Shown here piece after piece: positions 8,621 to 17,130 of a stretch of DNA of 64,000 nt. The notes beneath the pieces were generated by a model that was not told the origin of the DNA, did not search any database, and worked only from the letters and a program-made list of their open reading frames with translations. Source of the DNA: an uncultured Alphaproteobacteria bacterium (GTDB lineage: Bacteria > Pseudomonadota > Alphaproteobacteria > HIMB59 > GCA-002718135); the NCBI GenBank assembly GCA_902627245.1, contig CACOIH010000004.1, positions 1 through 64,000 of the forward strand, given 5' to 3'. The position numbers and the translations under genes are program-made. Positions within the stretch are counted from its first letter, which is position 1, and every line of letters begins with the position of its first letter.

Positions 8621-8794
8621 ATGAATTCATGGCCAGGACCAGAAAATAGTTGGGAAGGTGTTGATGCTTATTTTACATGGGCTAATAATGCCGGACTCCT
8701 AACTACATTTGTTATTATAGTTGCAGCAATTTGCATTGGTGTAATTTACGCTGCTGCAAGACACGAAAGTGAAATTGCAGATAAGCATAAATAA
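8621..8794 (+). CDS. 57-aa single-span membrane protein following amt
   Basis: A small ORF of 57 codons begins 15 nt after the amt stop behind AAAGGAG. The protein starts MNSWPGPENSWEGVDAYFTW, has one hydrophobic span (about residues 24-46, TTFVIIVAAICIGVIYAA) and a charged tail. Placement, ribosome binding site and a hairpin right after it indicate a real gene in the amt transcript. I do not recognise a family. A small accessory or stabilising subunit of Amt is a reasonable guess. Confidence 0.8.
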   Translation: MNSWPGPENSWEGVDAYFTWANNAGLLTTFVIIVAAICIGVIYAAARHESEIADKHK

Positions 8795-8804
8795 AAATAA
8801 ATTA

Positions 8805-8830
8805 TTAAGGGCAGATAACTCTGCCCTTAA
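8805..8830 (+). terminator. Hairpin after amt unit
   Basis: TTAAGGGCAG and CTGCCCTTAA form a perfect 10-bp stem with loop ATAACT. It lies 10 nt after the small ORF stop. It is followed by A residues rather than T on this strand, so it may act as a processing or stability hairpin as much as an intrinsic terminator. Confidence 0.5.
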
Positions 8831-8836
8831 AAAATC

Positions 8837-9004
8837 ATGAACTATTTAATTCTTGAGTCATTTTTCGATAAATTAATATTTTTTTTTATGGAGTATAAAA
8901 TTATATTTGCCATATTTTGGCTCATAATTCTTGGACTTGTTTTAAAAAGATTATCAAAAAAGGATAATGAATTATTTTTAAAAGATTTTTTTAAAAAAAA
9001 ATAA
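8837..9004 (+). CDS. Possible 55-aa membrane protein
   Basis: A 55-codon ORF starts just after the hairpin. It encodes one hydrophobic segment (IIFAIFWLIILGLVLKRL) followed by a lysine-rich tail ending FFKKK. There is no clear ribosome binding site, and in AT-rich DNA such ORFs can arise by chance. The hydrophobic-plus-basic layout resembles other small membrane proteins in this window. A second ATG at codon 18 could be the true start. Confidence 0.35.
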   Translation: MNYLILESFFDKLIFFFMEYKIIFAIFWLIILGLVLKRLSKKDNELFLKDFFKKK

Positions 9005-9005
9005 A

Positions 9006-9254
9006 TTATTTTTTACTTATTAAAGAAATTAATATTAAATAAATAATACTTAACAGACCTCCTGCAATTGAATAAAAAAAAATTACGGTTGCAGAAATAA
9101 AAAACATGAAAAAACTATCAATTTTGGAGAAAAAGAAAAATGGCTCATTTTGAGTTTGATCAAAAATACAGAGTAAAGAAACAATAAATAAAGATATCAA
9201 AAAGGTTCTTTTGTAATATTTGATCCAGTTATCTTCAAAAATTCTAAAATTCAT
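9006..9254 (-). CDS. Small two-span membrane protein, unknown
   Basis: An 82-residue ORF converges on the preceding small ORF with a 1-nt gap. It has two hydrophobic segments (about 17-31 and 48-79) separated by a short polar loop with phenylalanines. No recognised family and no evident ribosome binding site. It fills a stretch that otherwise has no gene and sits 51 nt before the divergent dioxygenase start. Confidence 0.45.
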   Translation of the reverse strand: MNFRIFEDNWIKYYKRTFLISLFIVSLLCIFDQTQNEPFFFFSKIDSFFMFFISATVIFFYSIAGGLLSIIYLILISLISKK

Positions 9255-9305
9255 AGTTTTTTTATTTTACATGAAATTTAAATTTAATTAATAATTAATT
9301 AATAA

Positions 9306-10376
9306 ATGAGTTCACAATTTATTACAATTGAAGAAGGAAAATTAAAAGGAACTAAGCTCAATAGTTTATGGCTCCGTGAACGTTTGTCTGGAGAAATCTA
9401 TGTTGATCAAAATAATATGCAAAGATTATATGAGCCATCTTTACTAGATGAAGATCTATGTATTAAAGAATTCAGAATAGGTGATAATTTTATATCTATA
9501 ATTTTTAGTGACGGTGCTGAGGGTAAAATAAGTATTGATGAAATATATAATGAGATAAACTTTATAGATTGTATCCCACAAAAAAAAATATGGAACAAAA
9601 GTGATAAATTACAAGTATTTAACAACAACAAAATACATCAAGATAAAAATAGCTTAATTGAGATGCTTCGTTCTTTCTATGAATACGGATATGTAATTAT
9701 TGAAAATACTAAGGCAGAAGAAAATGAAGTCATAAATTTTGCTGAAAAAATAGGACCAGTTCGCACAACAAATTGGGGTAAATTATTTAATGTGGTATCA
9801 AAACCTAATCCAAATGATTTAGCTTATACTGCTCTTGAATTAAAATCACATTCTGATAATCCATATAGAAAGCCAGTTCCAGGTATTCAACTTCTGCATT
9901 GTATTGCAAATGAATCGACTGGAGGAGACTCTAGTTTGGTAGACGGGTTTAGTGTTTCTGAATATTTAAAAGAATATTATCATGATTTTTATGAAATTTT
10001 AACCCAAACGAATGTTAATTTTAAATTTACTGACGTAGATGTAATTTTAGAAAATAAATCTAAACTTATAGAACTTGATAGTGATGGAAATTTCAAACAA
10101 ATTAGTTTTAGTGGAAGACTTGATTATGTCCCTCTTTTAAAAGAGGAGAATTTAAAGATGTTCTATAAAGCCAGAAAATGTATGTATGAACTTTGTAATT
10201 CTGATCAATTTAAAATTAAATTTAGATTATCTAAAGGAATGATTGCTATGTTTGACAATCTTCGCACTTTGCACGGAAGGACAAAATTTGATCCTAATAC
10301 AGGGTTTCGACATTTACAAGGATGTTATATTGATCATGATGCCACTGAAGGTAAATTAAGAAGGTTATTAAAATAA
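9306..10376 (+). CDS. TauD/gamma-butyrobetaine hydroxylase-like Fe(II)/2-oxoglutarate dioxygenase
   Basis: The 356-residue protein has an N-terminal GBBH-like domain (LNSLWLRERLSGEIYVD) and a C-terminal TauD/TfdA catalytic domain. The iron triad is visible as His182-x-Asp184 (SHSDNPYRKP) and the distal His323 (TLHGRTKF), with Arg335 for 2-oxoglutarate. Family members hydroxylate gamma-butyrobetaine, trimethyllysine or related substrates. The zinc-binding cysteines of animal BBOX1 are not evident. Its stop is 1 nt from the convergent galK stop. Nothing around it identifies the substrate; a methylated-amine role would suit the nitrogen genes upstream. Confidence 0.85.
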   Translation: MSSQFITIEEGKLKGTKLNSLWLRERLSGEIYVDQNNMQRLYEPSLLDEDLCIKEFRIGDNFISIIFSDGAEGKISIDEIYNEINFIDCIPQKKIWNKSDKLQVFNNNKIHQDKNSLIEMLRSFYEYGYVIIENTKAEENEVINFAEKIGPVRTTNWGKLFNVVSKPNPNDLAYTALELKSHSDNPYRKPVPGIQLLHCIANESTGGDSSLVDGFSVSEYLKEYYHDFYEILTQTNVNFKFTDVDVILENKSKLIELDSDGNFKQISFSGRLDYVPLLKEENLKMFYKARKCMYELCNSDQFKIKFRLSKGMIAMFDNLRTLHGRTKFDPNTGFRHLQGCYIDHDATEGKLRRLLK

Positions 10377-10377
10377 T

Positions 10378-11445
10378 TTATACCTCAAATATTTTCTCTG
10401 CAGGATAATATTGATTAATTTTTTTATACCAATTTGAAAATTTATTTTTTTCTATTAGAGAAACAGTAAAGCCCCCAAATCCGCCACCTGTTAATCTTGC
10501 CCCTAAAGCTCCACATTGTATAGATCTTTCTACTATTTCATCAACATCATTTGTAGATGCTTCAAAATCTTTTGAGTATGAATTATGACTCTCAATCATT
10601 AATTTACCAAATTGTTTGATATCATCTTGTAATAAACATTCTTTGGCTTTCAAAACTCTGTTGTTTTCAGTCACAACATGTCTTGCTCTTTTAATAACTG
10701 TCGGACTTGATATTTTATCTGAGTCAAATTTATTTAACTCAACTCCACCTAAATATTCAACATCAAGTTCTTTTTCAGCTATCTTTAACTCATTAAAACG
10801 ATCATTGTATGAACTACTTCGTAAATTTCTTTGCACTTCAGAGTCAATAAGGCAAAATTTCCAATTCGATGGAAAATTTACAAGTTCATATTTTAGATTT
10901 AGGCAATCTAAAAAAAATGCTTTTCCATGAATTCCAATAGAAGATACCATTTGATCCATTATTCCACCTGATACTCCTATATAATCATGTTCAACTTTTT
11001 TAGCTAATATTGCAATGTGTTTCTCATCAATTTGAGTATGAAAATAGGAATTTAGAGCTTTAAGAGTAGAAACACACAATGCAGATGATGATGATATCCC
11101 TCTCTCTAGAGGTATTGAAGATGATATGTATACATTTAAGTGTTCTAATTTTATTTTTTTGTATTCATCAAAATATACAAATAAACAACCTTTTATATAA
11201 TCAGACCAATCATTGCTCTGAGACTTAATAAAATCATTAAATATTTTTTTTTCATTAAAATGCTCAGAAAATACTTCAAATTTACTCTCTTTATTCCTTG
11301 ATAACTCAATAGTATTTTTAAAACCAAGTAGAGTTGGCATTACATAACCCCCAGTGTAATCCGTGTGTTCTCCAATTAAATTTACACGAGCATTAGCACT
11401 TTCTTTTACAGCAGCTTTATGATTATATACATTTTCAAATCCCAT
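10378..11445 (-). CDS. galK: Galactokinase (GHMP kinase family)
   Basis: The 355-residue protein has the galactokinase signature ARVNLIGEHTDYTGGYVMP (19-37), the ATP loop LERGISSSSALC (113-124), GIMDQMVSS with the expected catalytic Asp, and GGGFGGFTVSL near the C-terminus. It phosphorylates galactose at C1; the closely related GALK2 type uses N-acetylgalactosamine. It is divergent from the GH20 hexosaminidase, with only 11 nt between the two start codons, so both promoters must overlap coding sequence. No galT or galE is nearby. It is the only sugar kinase of the amino-sugar region. Confidence 0.92.
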   Translation of the reverse strand: MGFENVYNHKAAVKESANARVNLIGEHTDYTGGYVMPTLLGFKNTIELSRNKESKFEVFSEHFNEKKIFNDFIKSQSNDWSDYIKGCLFVYFDEYKKIKLEHLNVYISSSIPLERGISSSSALCVSTLKALNSYFHTQIDEKHIAILAKKVEHDYIGVSGGIMDQMVSSIGIHGKAFFLDCLNLKYELVNFPSNWKFCLIDSEVQRNLRSSSYNDRFNELKIAEKELDVEYLGGVELNKFDSDKISSPTVIKRARHVVTENNRVLKAKECLLQDDIKQFGKLMIESHNSYSKDFEASTNDVDEIVERSIQCGALGARLTGGGFGGFTVSLIEKNKFSNWYKKINQYYPAEKIFEV

Positions 11446-11456
11446 AAATTATAAAT

Positions 11457-13313
11457 ATGTTATTTCAGATAAATCCTTCATTTACAAAAAAAAATCAACT
11501 TAAATTAAATTTAAGTAAAAATTTAGTTAATCAAAATTTTAAATTATGTTTTTCTTTGGTTTATTCTATTCAATCTATAGACGGTGCTGAAATTGTAAAT
11601 CAAACTGGACGCTATTATGAACTTACTATCCAAAAAAATACAGTGTTGATTGATTTGCAAATACCTAGAATTGGTTCATATAACATGTCATGTGGTCCAG
11701 AGGGTACTTTCATTATAGATGATAAAAATAATTATATTAAGGTTGAGGTAAGTGATTTAAAATTTGAGAATAAAATTGCAGAAGTTAAGTATGATCAATC
11801 TATTGTAGATGATTATATCCCGATTGTTCCTGAACCATCAAAATGTATATTCAAGAAAGATTTTGTAGAAATAAATGATAAAACTTTCAAGCTAGTAAAT
11901 GATAATACAATTATTAAAAATATAATTAATTATACTGAAATACTAGAATTAACTTTTTCTAACGATAAAGGCTTCCCAATTCATTTTATCGAAAATAATT
12001 ATATAGAAGATGAGTACTCTCTTAAAATATCAAAAGACAAAATAGAAATATTTCATAAAAATTATGGTGGCAAGCTATATGGAATTATTTCATTAATTCA
12101 ATTGATAGATTTTTATAAAAATAAGCTTCCAATTGGCACAATACACGATAATCCAAAATATCAATGGAGAGGTATGCATCTCGATTGTGCAAGACAATTC
12201 TATACTATTGATGAAATCAAACGTTTGTTTGATTACATGGCATTATTTAAGCTTAATAGATTTCACTGGCATTTAACAGATAATGAAGCTTGGAGAATTG
12301 AAATTAAAAAATATCCAGATCTAGCATTAAATGGAGGATACAGAGGATATAATTTTAAAATACCACCATTGTATGGAAGTGGTTATGATAAATATGGAGG
12401 ATATTACTCTCAGGAAGATATCAAAGATTTAATTATATATGCAAAAAAATTAAATATTGAGATTATGCCTGAAATTGATTTACCAGCACATTCTTGGGCA
12501 TTACTAGAAATTATGCCAGAGCTTAGAGAACAGTCTTCAAATATAGTTAGTGAAGATGTTGGTTCATACAAGAATAATACAATTAATCCATCCTTAGAAA
12601 AAACTATAACTTTTTTAAAAGATATGTTGACCGAAGTAAGTTCTATATTCTCATACAGTATAATTCATGTAGGCGTGGATGAAAGACCAAGTAATGCGTG
12701 GGAAGGCTCTACAGCAATTATCGAGTTTATGAAAAAAAACAATATTAAGACACAAGAAGAATATCAAGATTACTATTTGAATTTTTTAATAGATTTTTTA
12801 AAATCAAAAAATAAAAGAACTGCTGCATGGAATGAGGCTGCAGTGTCACCTCATATTAATCATGGCGTAGGCGGAAGTGCTGGAAAAGTTGATAAAACAT
12901 GTTTAATCTTTTCATGGGAACATTCAGATGTTGCTAAAGAAACAACAGACAAAGGATTTGAAACAATACTTTGTCCTGGTCAAAAAACATATTTTGATAT
13001 GGCTTATAATAATTCAACTGAAGAAAGAGGTATTTGTTGGGCTGCTACCATAGAAGTAAAAGATATTTATGAATGGAATCCAATTAAAGACATAAAAAAG
13101 ACAGAGTTCATAAAAGGTTTGCAAGGTCAACTGTGGTCGGAGACAATTACAGATAAAAAATTTTTTGATCAAATGATTAACCCAAGATTAGCAACTTTAT
13201 CAGAAGTTGCATGGAAAGGAAAAATTTCTAGAAAATGGATAGTATTTCGTTCAGCTCTTTTAAATTCTATGCATTTATTAAAAAAATTAGGCTGGCGATA
13301 TCACAATTTTTAA
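11457..13313 (+). CDS. Cytoplasmic beta-N-acetylhexosaminidase, GH20
   Basis: The 618-residue protein has an N-terminal accessory beta domain (about 1-200) and a GH20 barrel starting at WRGMHLDCARQFY. Further landmarks are FKLNRFHWHLTDNEAWRIE, MPEIDLPAHSWALLE and the catalytic pair Asp408-Glu409 in HVGVDERP. GH20 enzymes release terminal beta-GlcNAc or GalNAc by substrate-assisted catalysis. There is no signal peptide, so it should act inside the cell on imported di- or oligosaccharides, matching the ABC permeases downstream. The start lies 11 nt from the galK start. It is followed after 18 nt by the Gfo/Idh/MocA gene. Confidence 0.92.
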   Translation: MLFQINPSFTKKNQLKLNLSKNLVNQNFKLCFSLVYSIQSIDGAEIVNQTGRYYELTIQKNTVLIDLQIPRIGSYNMSCGPEGTFIIDDKNNYIKVEVSDLKFENKIAEVKYDQSIVDDYIPIVPEPSKCIFKKDFVEINDKTFKLVNDNTIIKNIINYTEILELTFSNDKGFPIHFIENNYIEDEYSLKISKDKIEIFHKNYGGKLYGIISLIQLIDFYKNKLPIGTIHDNPKYQWRGMHLDCARQFYTIDEIKRLFDYMALFKLNRFHWHLTDNEAWRIEIKKYPDLALNGGYRGYNFKIPPLYGSGYDKYGGYYSQEDIKDLIIYAKKLNIEIMPEIDLPAHSWALLEIMPELREQSSNIVSEDVGSYKNNTINPSLEKTITFLKDMLTEVSSIFSYSIIHVGVDERPSNAWEGSTAIIEFMKKNNIKTQEEYQDYYLNFLIDFLKSKNKRTAAWNEAAVSPHINHGVGGSAGKVDKTCLIFSWEHSDVAKETTDKGFETILCPGQKTYFDMAYNNSTEERGICWAATIEVKDIYEWNPIKDIKKTEFIKGLQGQLWSETITDKKFFDQMINPRLATLSEVAWKGKISRKWIVFRSALLNSMHLLKKLGWRYHNF

Positions 13314-13331
13314 TGTTAAAGTAAGATAAAT

Positions 13332-14477
13332 ATGAAAATAGGTGCAGTAGGTTTTGGGAGTAGAATAGCAGGTGTTTACAATGAATTTTCTAAAATTAAT
13401 CCAAATTTTGAAATGGTTGCTTATGTAGATCCTCAGCCAATAGGTAAAGAATTTGCTGTGAAAAATAATTTTTTTCCAAATAAATCATATGAAAGTTTAA
13501 ACGAAATGTTAGATCAAGAAAAACTAGATATGTTAATGATTGGGTCTCCTAATCATTTACATTTAGATCACATTAAGCTTGGATTAAGAGCTGGATTACA
13601 AATATTTGCTGAAAAACCCATAGTAATAAGTGAACAAGAAACTTTTGAGTTAGCAAAACTAATTAAAGAATATGGCAAAGAAAAAATTATCGTTGGTTTA
13701 GTGCTAAGATATTCGCAACAAGCAAGATCTGTAAGAAAGTTGTTAAATCAAAACGCTATAGGTAATATAATATCGATTGAAGCTTCAGAACACATAGTGC
13801 CATCCCATGGTGCTTTCTTTATGAGAAATTGGAGAAGAAAGCAAAAATATTCAGGAGGTTTTATGCTTGAAAAATGTTGCCATGATATTGATTTTTATTC
13901 AATGATTACAGCAAGCAGGCCTATTAAAGTTGCTAGTTTTGGCTCAAGAAGATCTTTTATACCAGATAATCTACCGACAGGTTCTCACGAACAATATACA
14001 AAAGACAGACTGAAAGGTTGGGAGTCAAAATCAAATGTTTTTGATAGCGATGCTGATATTGTCGATCATCAAGTAGCAATAATAGAATACGAAAATAAAG
14101 CAGTATTATCTTTTCATACCAATATGAAAGTTCCAGATGAATTTAGAAGATTTGCAGTAATAGGGTCTTCAGGAATGATTGAGGGAGATTTTGTCAGAGG
14201 ATTTATGAAAGCTCATGATGAAAATAATAATGTACTTATTGACGAAGATTATGGAGCGGCTTTTGGAAAAGAAATAAAAGGTCACTATGGCGCAGATAGC
14301 ATGATGGCTAAAGATATTAATAATTATTTATTAAAAAATAACAAAGAATTACCAGTTGGTGTAATAGAGTGTATGGAGGCAGGAATTGTTGCTATGAAAA
14401 TAGACGAAGCTAGAAATACTGGTAAAGTAATTGACTTAACAAGCACTTGGGATAAATTTGATTCCTTATTAAGTTAG
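13332..14477 (+). CDS. Gfo/Idh/MocA-family NAD(P)-dependent sugar oxidoreductase
   Basis: A 381-residue protein with an N-terminal Rossmann fold (GAVGFGSRIAGVYNEF), the family EKP motif (FAEKPIVIS) and the active-site cluster KCCHDIDFY. Members oxidise or reduce sugars, inositols or 3-keto-glycosides. It sits between the GH20 gene and the permease genes with 5-18 nt gaps, so it should act on the imported sugar or its hydrolysis product. Which sugar cannot be told from sequence. Confidence 0.88.
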   Translation: MKIGAVGFGSRIAGVYNEFSKINPNFEMVAYVDPQPIGKEFAVKNNFFPNKSYESLNEMLDQEKLDMLMIGSPNHLHLDHIKLGLRAGLQIFAEKPIVISEQETFELAKLIKEYGKEKIIVGLVLRYSQQARSVRKLLNQNAIGNIISIEASEHIVPSHGAFFMRNWRRKQKYSGGFMLEKCCHDIDFYSMITASRPIKVASFGSRRSFIPDNLPTGSHEQYTKDRLKGWESKSNVFDSDADIVDHQVAIIEYENKAVLSFHTNMKVPDEFRRFAVIGSSGMIEGDFVRGFMKAHDENNNVLIDEDYGAAFGKEIKGHYGADSMMAKDINNYLLKNNKELPVGVIECMEAGIVAMKIDEARNTGKVIDLTSTWDKFDSLLS

Positions 14478-14482
14478 TAATT

Positions 14483-15382
14483 ATGAAACAAAAATTAAAA
14501 TCATATAATGCCCAAACATATATCGCATATGCACTAATTGCGCCTGCTGCCATTTATATAATTCTTATTGTTGCTTGGCCATTATTAGAAACAATTAGAT
14601 TATCTTTCACAAATTCTAGCTTAGCAGGTGAAGATTATGTTGGTTTAGAAAATTATCAAAAAATGTTTTCTAGTAAAAAATTTAATGGAATAGTTACCAG
14701 AACATTTGTTTGGATGTTTTTTTCAGTCTCTTTAAAACTTATTATTGGTTTAATTGGAGCTGTTTTACTTAATGCTAATTTAAAAGGAAGATCAATTTTC
14801 AGGGTACTTGTAATGCCTCCTTGGGTAGTTCCGATTGCAATTGGGATGCTTGGCTGGTTATGGTTATATAACGGTTATTTTGGAATTATTGCAGGTGTAG
14901 GTATGCGAACTGGTATATTGGATGGTCCTTTTGGATTTCTTGCTTACAAACAAAGTGCCTTTATTTCTACAATAATTGCAGATGTATGGGTTGGAACACC
15001 AATGGTAACAGTTTTCTTTTTAGCTGCAATGCAGGGCGTTCCAAGAGATTTATATGAAGCTGCTTATTGTGATGGTGCTTCGAGATGGGATAGATTTTTT
15101 AAAATTACATTACCTCAAATCACCCCTGTAATTATTACAATGTCATTGTTATCTGCTATTTGGACATTCAACTCATTTGAAATAATCTGGATACTAACTG
15201 AAGGTGGACCAAGAGGGGCTACAACTACATTAATTATCGATACCTATAAACAAGCATTAGGAAATTATAAATTTGGAAGAGGGGCTGCTAGAGCCGTTGT
15301 TGTAATGATTTTATTAATGTTATTTGCAGGTTTTTATCTAGCTTTACTTGCTAGAATTAATAAGAAAATTTCTCATGAATAA
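14483..15382 (+). CDS. Carbohydrate ABC transporter permease, MalF/UgpA type
   Basis: A 299-residue inner-membrane protein with six hydrophobic spans and the EAA loop (EAAYCDGASRWDRFFKITLP) that contacts the ATPase. MalF-type subunits pair with a MalG-type partner; two candidates follow directly. It overlaps the next gene by 8 nt in an ATGAATAA arrangement. The cluster has its own binding protein but no ATPase gene. Confidence 0.93.
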   Translation: MKQKLKSYNAQTYIAYALIAPAAIYIILIVAWPLLETIRLSFTNSSLAGEDYVGLENYQKMFSSKKFNGIVTRTFVWMFFSVSLKLIIGLIGAVLLNANLKGRSIFRVLVMPPWVVPIAIGMLGWLWLYNGYFGIIAGVGMRTGILDGPFGFLAYKQSAFISTIIADVWVGTPMVTVFFLAAMQGVPRDLYEAAYCDGASRWDRFFKITLPQITPVIITMSLLSAIWTFNSFEIIWILTEGGPRGATTTLIIDTYKQALGNYKFGRGAARAVVVMILLMLFAGFYLALLARINKKISHE

Positions 15383-16214
15383 ATATAATCCTTTTGAAAA
15401 AATATTAATCTATTCAGGCATATTGGTCTTTATGACTTTTATTCTTTTACCTTTTATCGAAATGTTTTATGCATCGCTTCGACCTTTAAATCATTTATTT
15501 AGATCTCCTTATCAATTTTATTCTGATGATTTATCTTTTTGGGCTTATCGAGAAATGTGGAATACTGTGCCAATGCTTGGAAGATATATCTTTAATAGTT
15601 TTTTTCTGGCTTCTTGCGTTGCAATACTAACTCTTCTCTTTGTTATTCCTGCAGCTTACGCTTACGCACGTTTTAAATTTCCAGCTAAGAATACTAGCTT
15701 ATACTTACTTCTGGCAATTAATATGTTTTCTGGTGCAGTAATTTTAATACCACTATACAAACTCTTAAGGACTTTAGGTTTATTAAATAGTTATCAATCT
15801 ATGATTATTCCGGGAGTGGCTTTTCTAATTCCAACATCAATATGGTTACTTAAGTCTTACTTTGAAAAAATACCAATAGATCTAGAGGAGGCTGCTTTCG
15901 TTGATGGTGCATCAAGAGTACAAATACTTAGGCATATCATAGCTCCTTTAAGTACACCTGGATTAGTTGTAGTTGGTATCTATGCTTTCATCGGTGCGTA
16001 TGCTCAACAGTTTTTATTTGCGATAACTTTCAATCAGAAGAAAGAATATATGCCAATTCCAACAGGGTTATATGAATTTATAGGATATCAAAGTGTTAAA
16101 TGGAATGAAATGATGGCAGCTGCATTAGTAGGAATGTTACCTGTGTTATTATTATTTATTTTTTTACAAAAATATATTGTAGAGGGACTCACTGCGGGTG
16201 CAGTAAAAAACTAA
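15375..16214 (+). CDS. Carbohydrate ABC transporter permease, MalG type, copy 1
   Basis: A 279-residue permease with six spans and the EAA loop EEAAFVDGASRVQILRHIIA. I chose the ATG overlapping the malF-type stop because it aligns with the start of the following paralogue (MNKYNPFEKILIYSG versus MDKYNIYEKILLYSG). Hand alignment with the next gene shows about 37 differing positions, or roughly 87% identity without gaps. One MalG-type subunit would normally suffice. Confidence 0.93.
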   Translation: MNKYNPFEKILIYSGILVFMTFILLPFIEMFYASLRPLNHLFRSPYQFYSDDLSFWAYREMWNTVPMLGRYIFNSFFLASCVAILTLLFVIPAAYAYARFKFPAKNTSLYLLLAINMFSGAVILIPLYKLLRTLGLLNSYQSMIIPGVAFLIPTSIWLLKSYFEKIPIDLEEAAFVDGASRVQILRHIIAPLSTPGLVVVGIYAFIGAYAQQFLFAITFNQKKEYMPIPTGLYEFIGYQSVKWNEMMAAALVGMLPVLLLFIFLQKYIVEGLTAGAVKN

Positions 16215-16215
16215 A

Positions 16216-17055
16216 TTGGATAAATATAATATATACGAAAAGATATTATTATATTCAGGAATATTAGTCTTTATGATTTTTATTCTTTTGCCTTTTGTCG
16301 AAATGTTTTATGCATCGCTTCGACCTTTAGATCATTTATTTCGTTCACCATATCAATTTTACTCAGATGATTTATCTTTTTGGGCTTATCGAGAAATGTG
16401 GAATACTGTACCTATGCTTCCACGATATATTTTTAACAGTTTTTTTCTTGCCTCAGTAACTTCAATAATTACTTTGCTTTTTGTAATTCCTGCAGCTTAC
16501 TCTTACGCGCGTTTTAAATTTCCTTTTAAAAATTCTTCACTCTATATTTTATTAGCAATAAATATGTTTTCAGGTGCGGTTTTATTAATTCCTCTTTACA
16601 AAGTTTTAAGAACATTTGGTTTGCTAAATACATATCAAGCCATGATAGTTCCAGGAGTTGCTTTTTTGATCCCAACATCAATATGGTTACTGAAATCTTA
16701 TTTTGCTAAAATACCAATTGATTTGGAGGAGGCTGCCTTCGTTGATGGAGCTTCAAGAATTCAAATTTTAAGACATATAATTGCGCCTCTTAGTGCTCCT
16801 GGTCTTGTAGTTGTTGGGATATATGCTTTTATAGGATCTTATGCTCAGCAGTTTTTATTTGCAATAACTTTTAATCAAAAAAAAGAATACATGCCTATTC
16901 CCTCAGGTCTTTATGAATTTATTGGTTACACAACAGTTAAATGGAATGAAATGATGGCAGCTTCTCTCGTTGGTATAGCGCCTGTCTTAATTATTTTTCT
17001 TTTCCTGCAGAAGTATATTGTTGCTGGATTGACTTCTGGAGCTGTAAAAAACTAG
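16216..17055 (+). CDS. Carbohydrate ABC transporter permease, MalG type, copy 2 (TTG start)
   Basis: A 279-residue paralogue of the preceding gene with the same six spans and EAA loop (EEAAFVDGASRIQILRHIIA). The only start that aligns with copy 1 is a TTG one base after the preceding stop, so it is probably translated by reinitiation and perhaps at a lower level. Differences cluster in membrane segments (for example residues 80-84 and 258-263), which could alter pore specificity. The binding-protein gene follows after 75 nt. Confidence 0.9.
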   Translation: MDKYNIYEKILLYSGILVFMIFILLPFVEMFYASLRPLDHLFRSPYQFYSDDLSFWAYREMWNTVPMLPRYIFNSFFLASVTSIITLLFVIPAAYSYARFKFPFKNSSLYILLAINMFSGAVLLIPLYKVLRTFGLLNTYQAMIVPGVAFLIPTSIWLLKSYFAKIPIDLEEAAFVDGASRIQILRHIIAPLSAPGLVVVGIYAFIGSYAQQFLFAITFNQKKEYMPIPSGLYEFIGYTTVKWNEMMAASLVGIAPVLIIFLFLQKYIVAGLTSGAVKN

Positions 17056-17071
17056 AGAAATACTTAAAATC

Positions 17072-17095
17072 TAACTTGCTTCATAGAGCTAGTTA
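17072..17095 (+). other. Imperfect hairpin between permease and binding-protein genes
   Basis: TAACTTGCT and AGCTAGTTA can pair with one T-T mismatch around loop TCATAG, upstream of the binding-protein ribosome binding site (GGAGG). It may protect or set off the downstream message. No T-run follows immediately, so I do not call it a terminator. Confidence 0.3.
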
Positions 17096-17130
17096 ATGTT
17101 ACTCTTTCTTATAATTTAAATGGAGGAAAT

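Larger units (their letters stand above)
15375..17055 (+). repeat. Tandem gene duplication of a MalG-type permease
   Basis: Two ungapped 279-codon copies lie head to tail with one base between the first stop and the second start. Identity is spread along the whole length; long shared blocks include HLFRSPYQFYSDDLSFWAYR and LEEAAFVDGASR. Many changes are conservative (I/L/V, S/T/A) and synonymous differences are frequent. Both copies have therefore stayed under selection since duplication rather than being a recent or decaying copy. Confidence 0.92.

Noticed and set aside
12218-12227. CAAACGTTTG palindrome resembling the LacI operators
   Set aside because: It lies in the middle of the GH20 coding sequence, has no TTGAC box at the right distance and lacks the flanking CC/GG.
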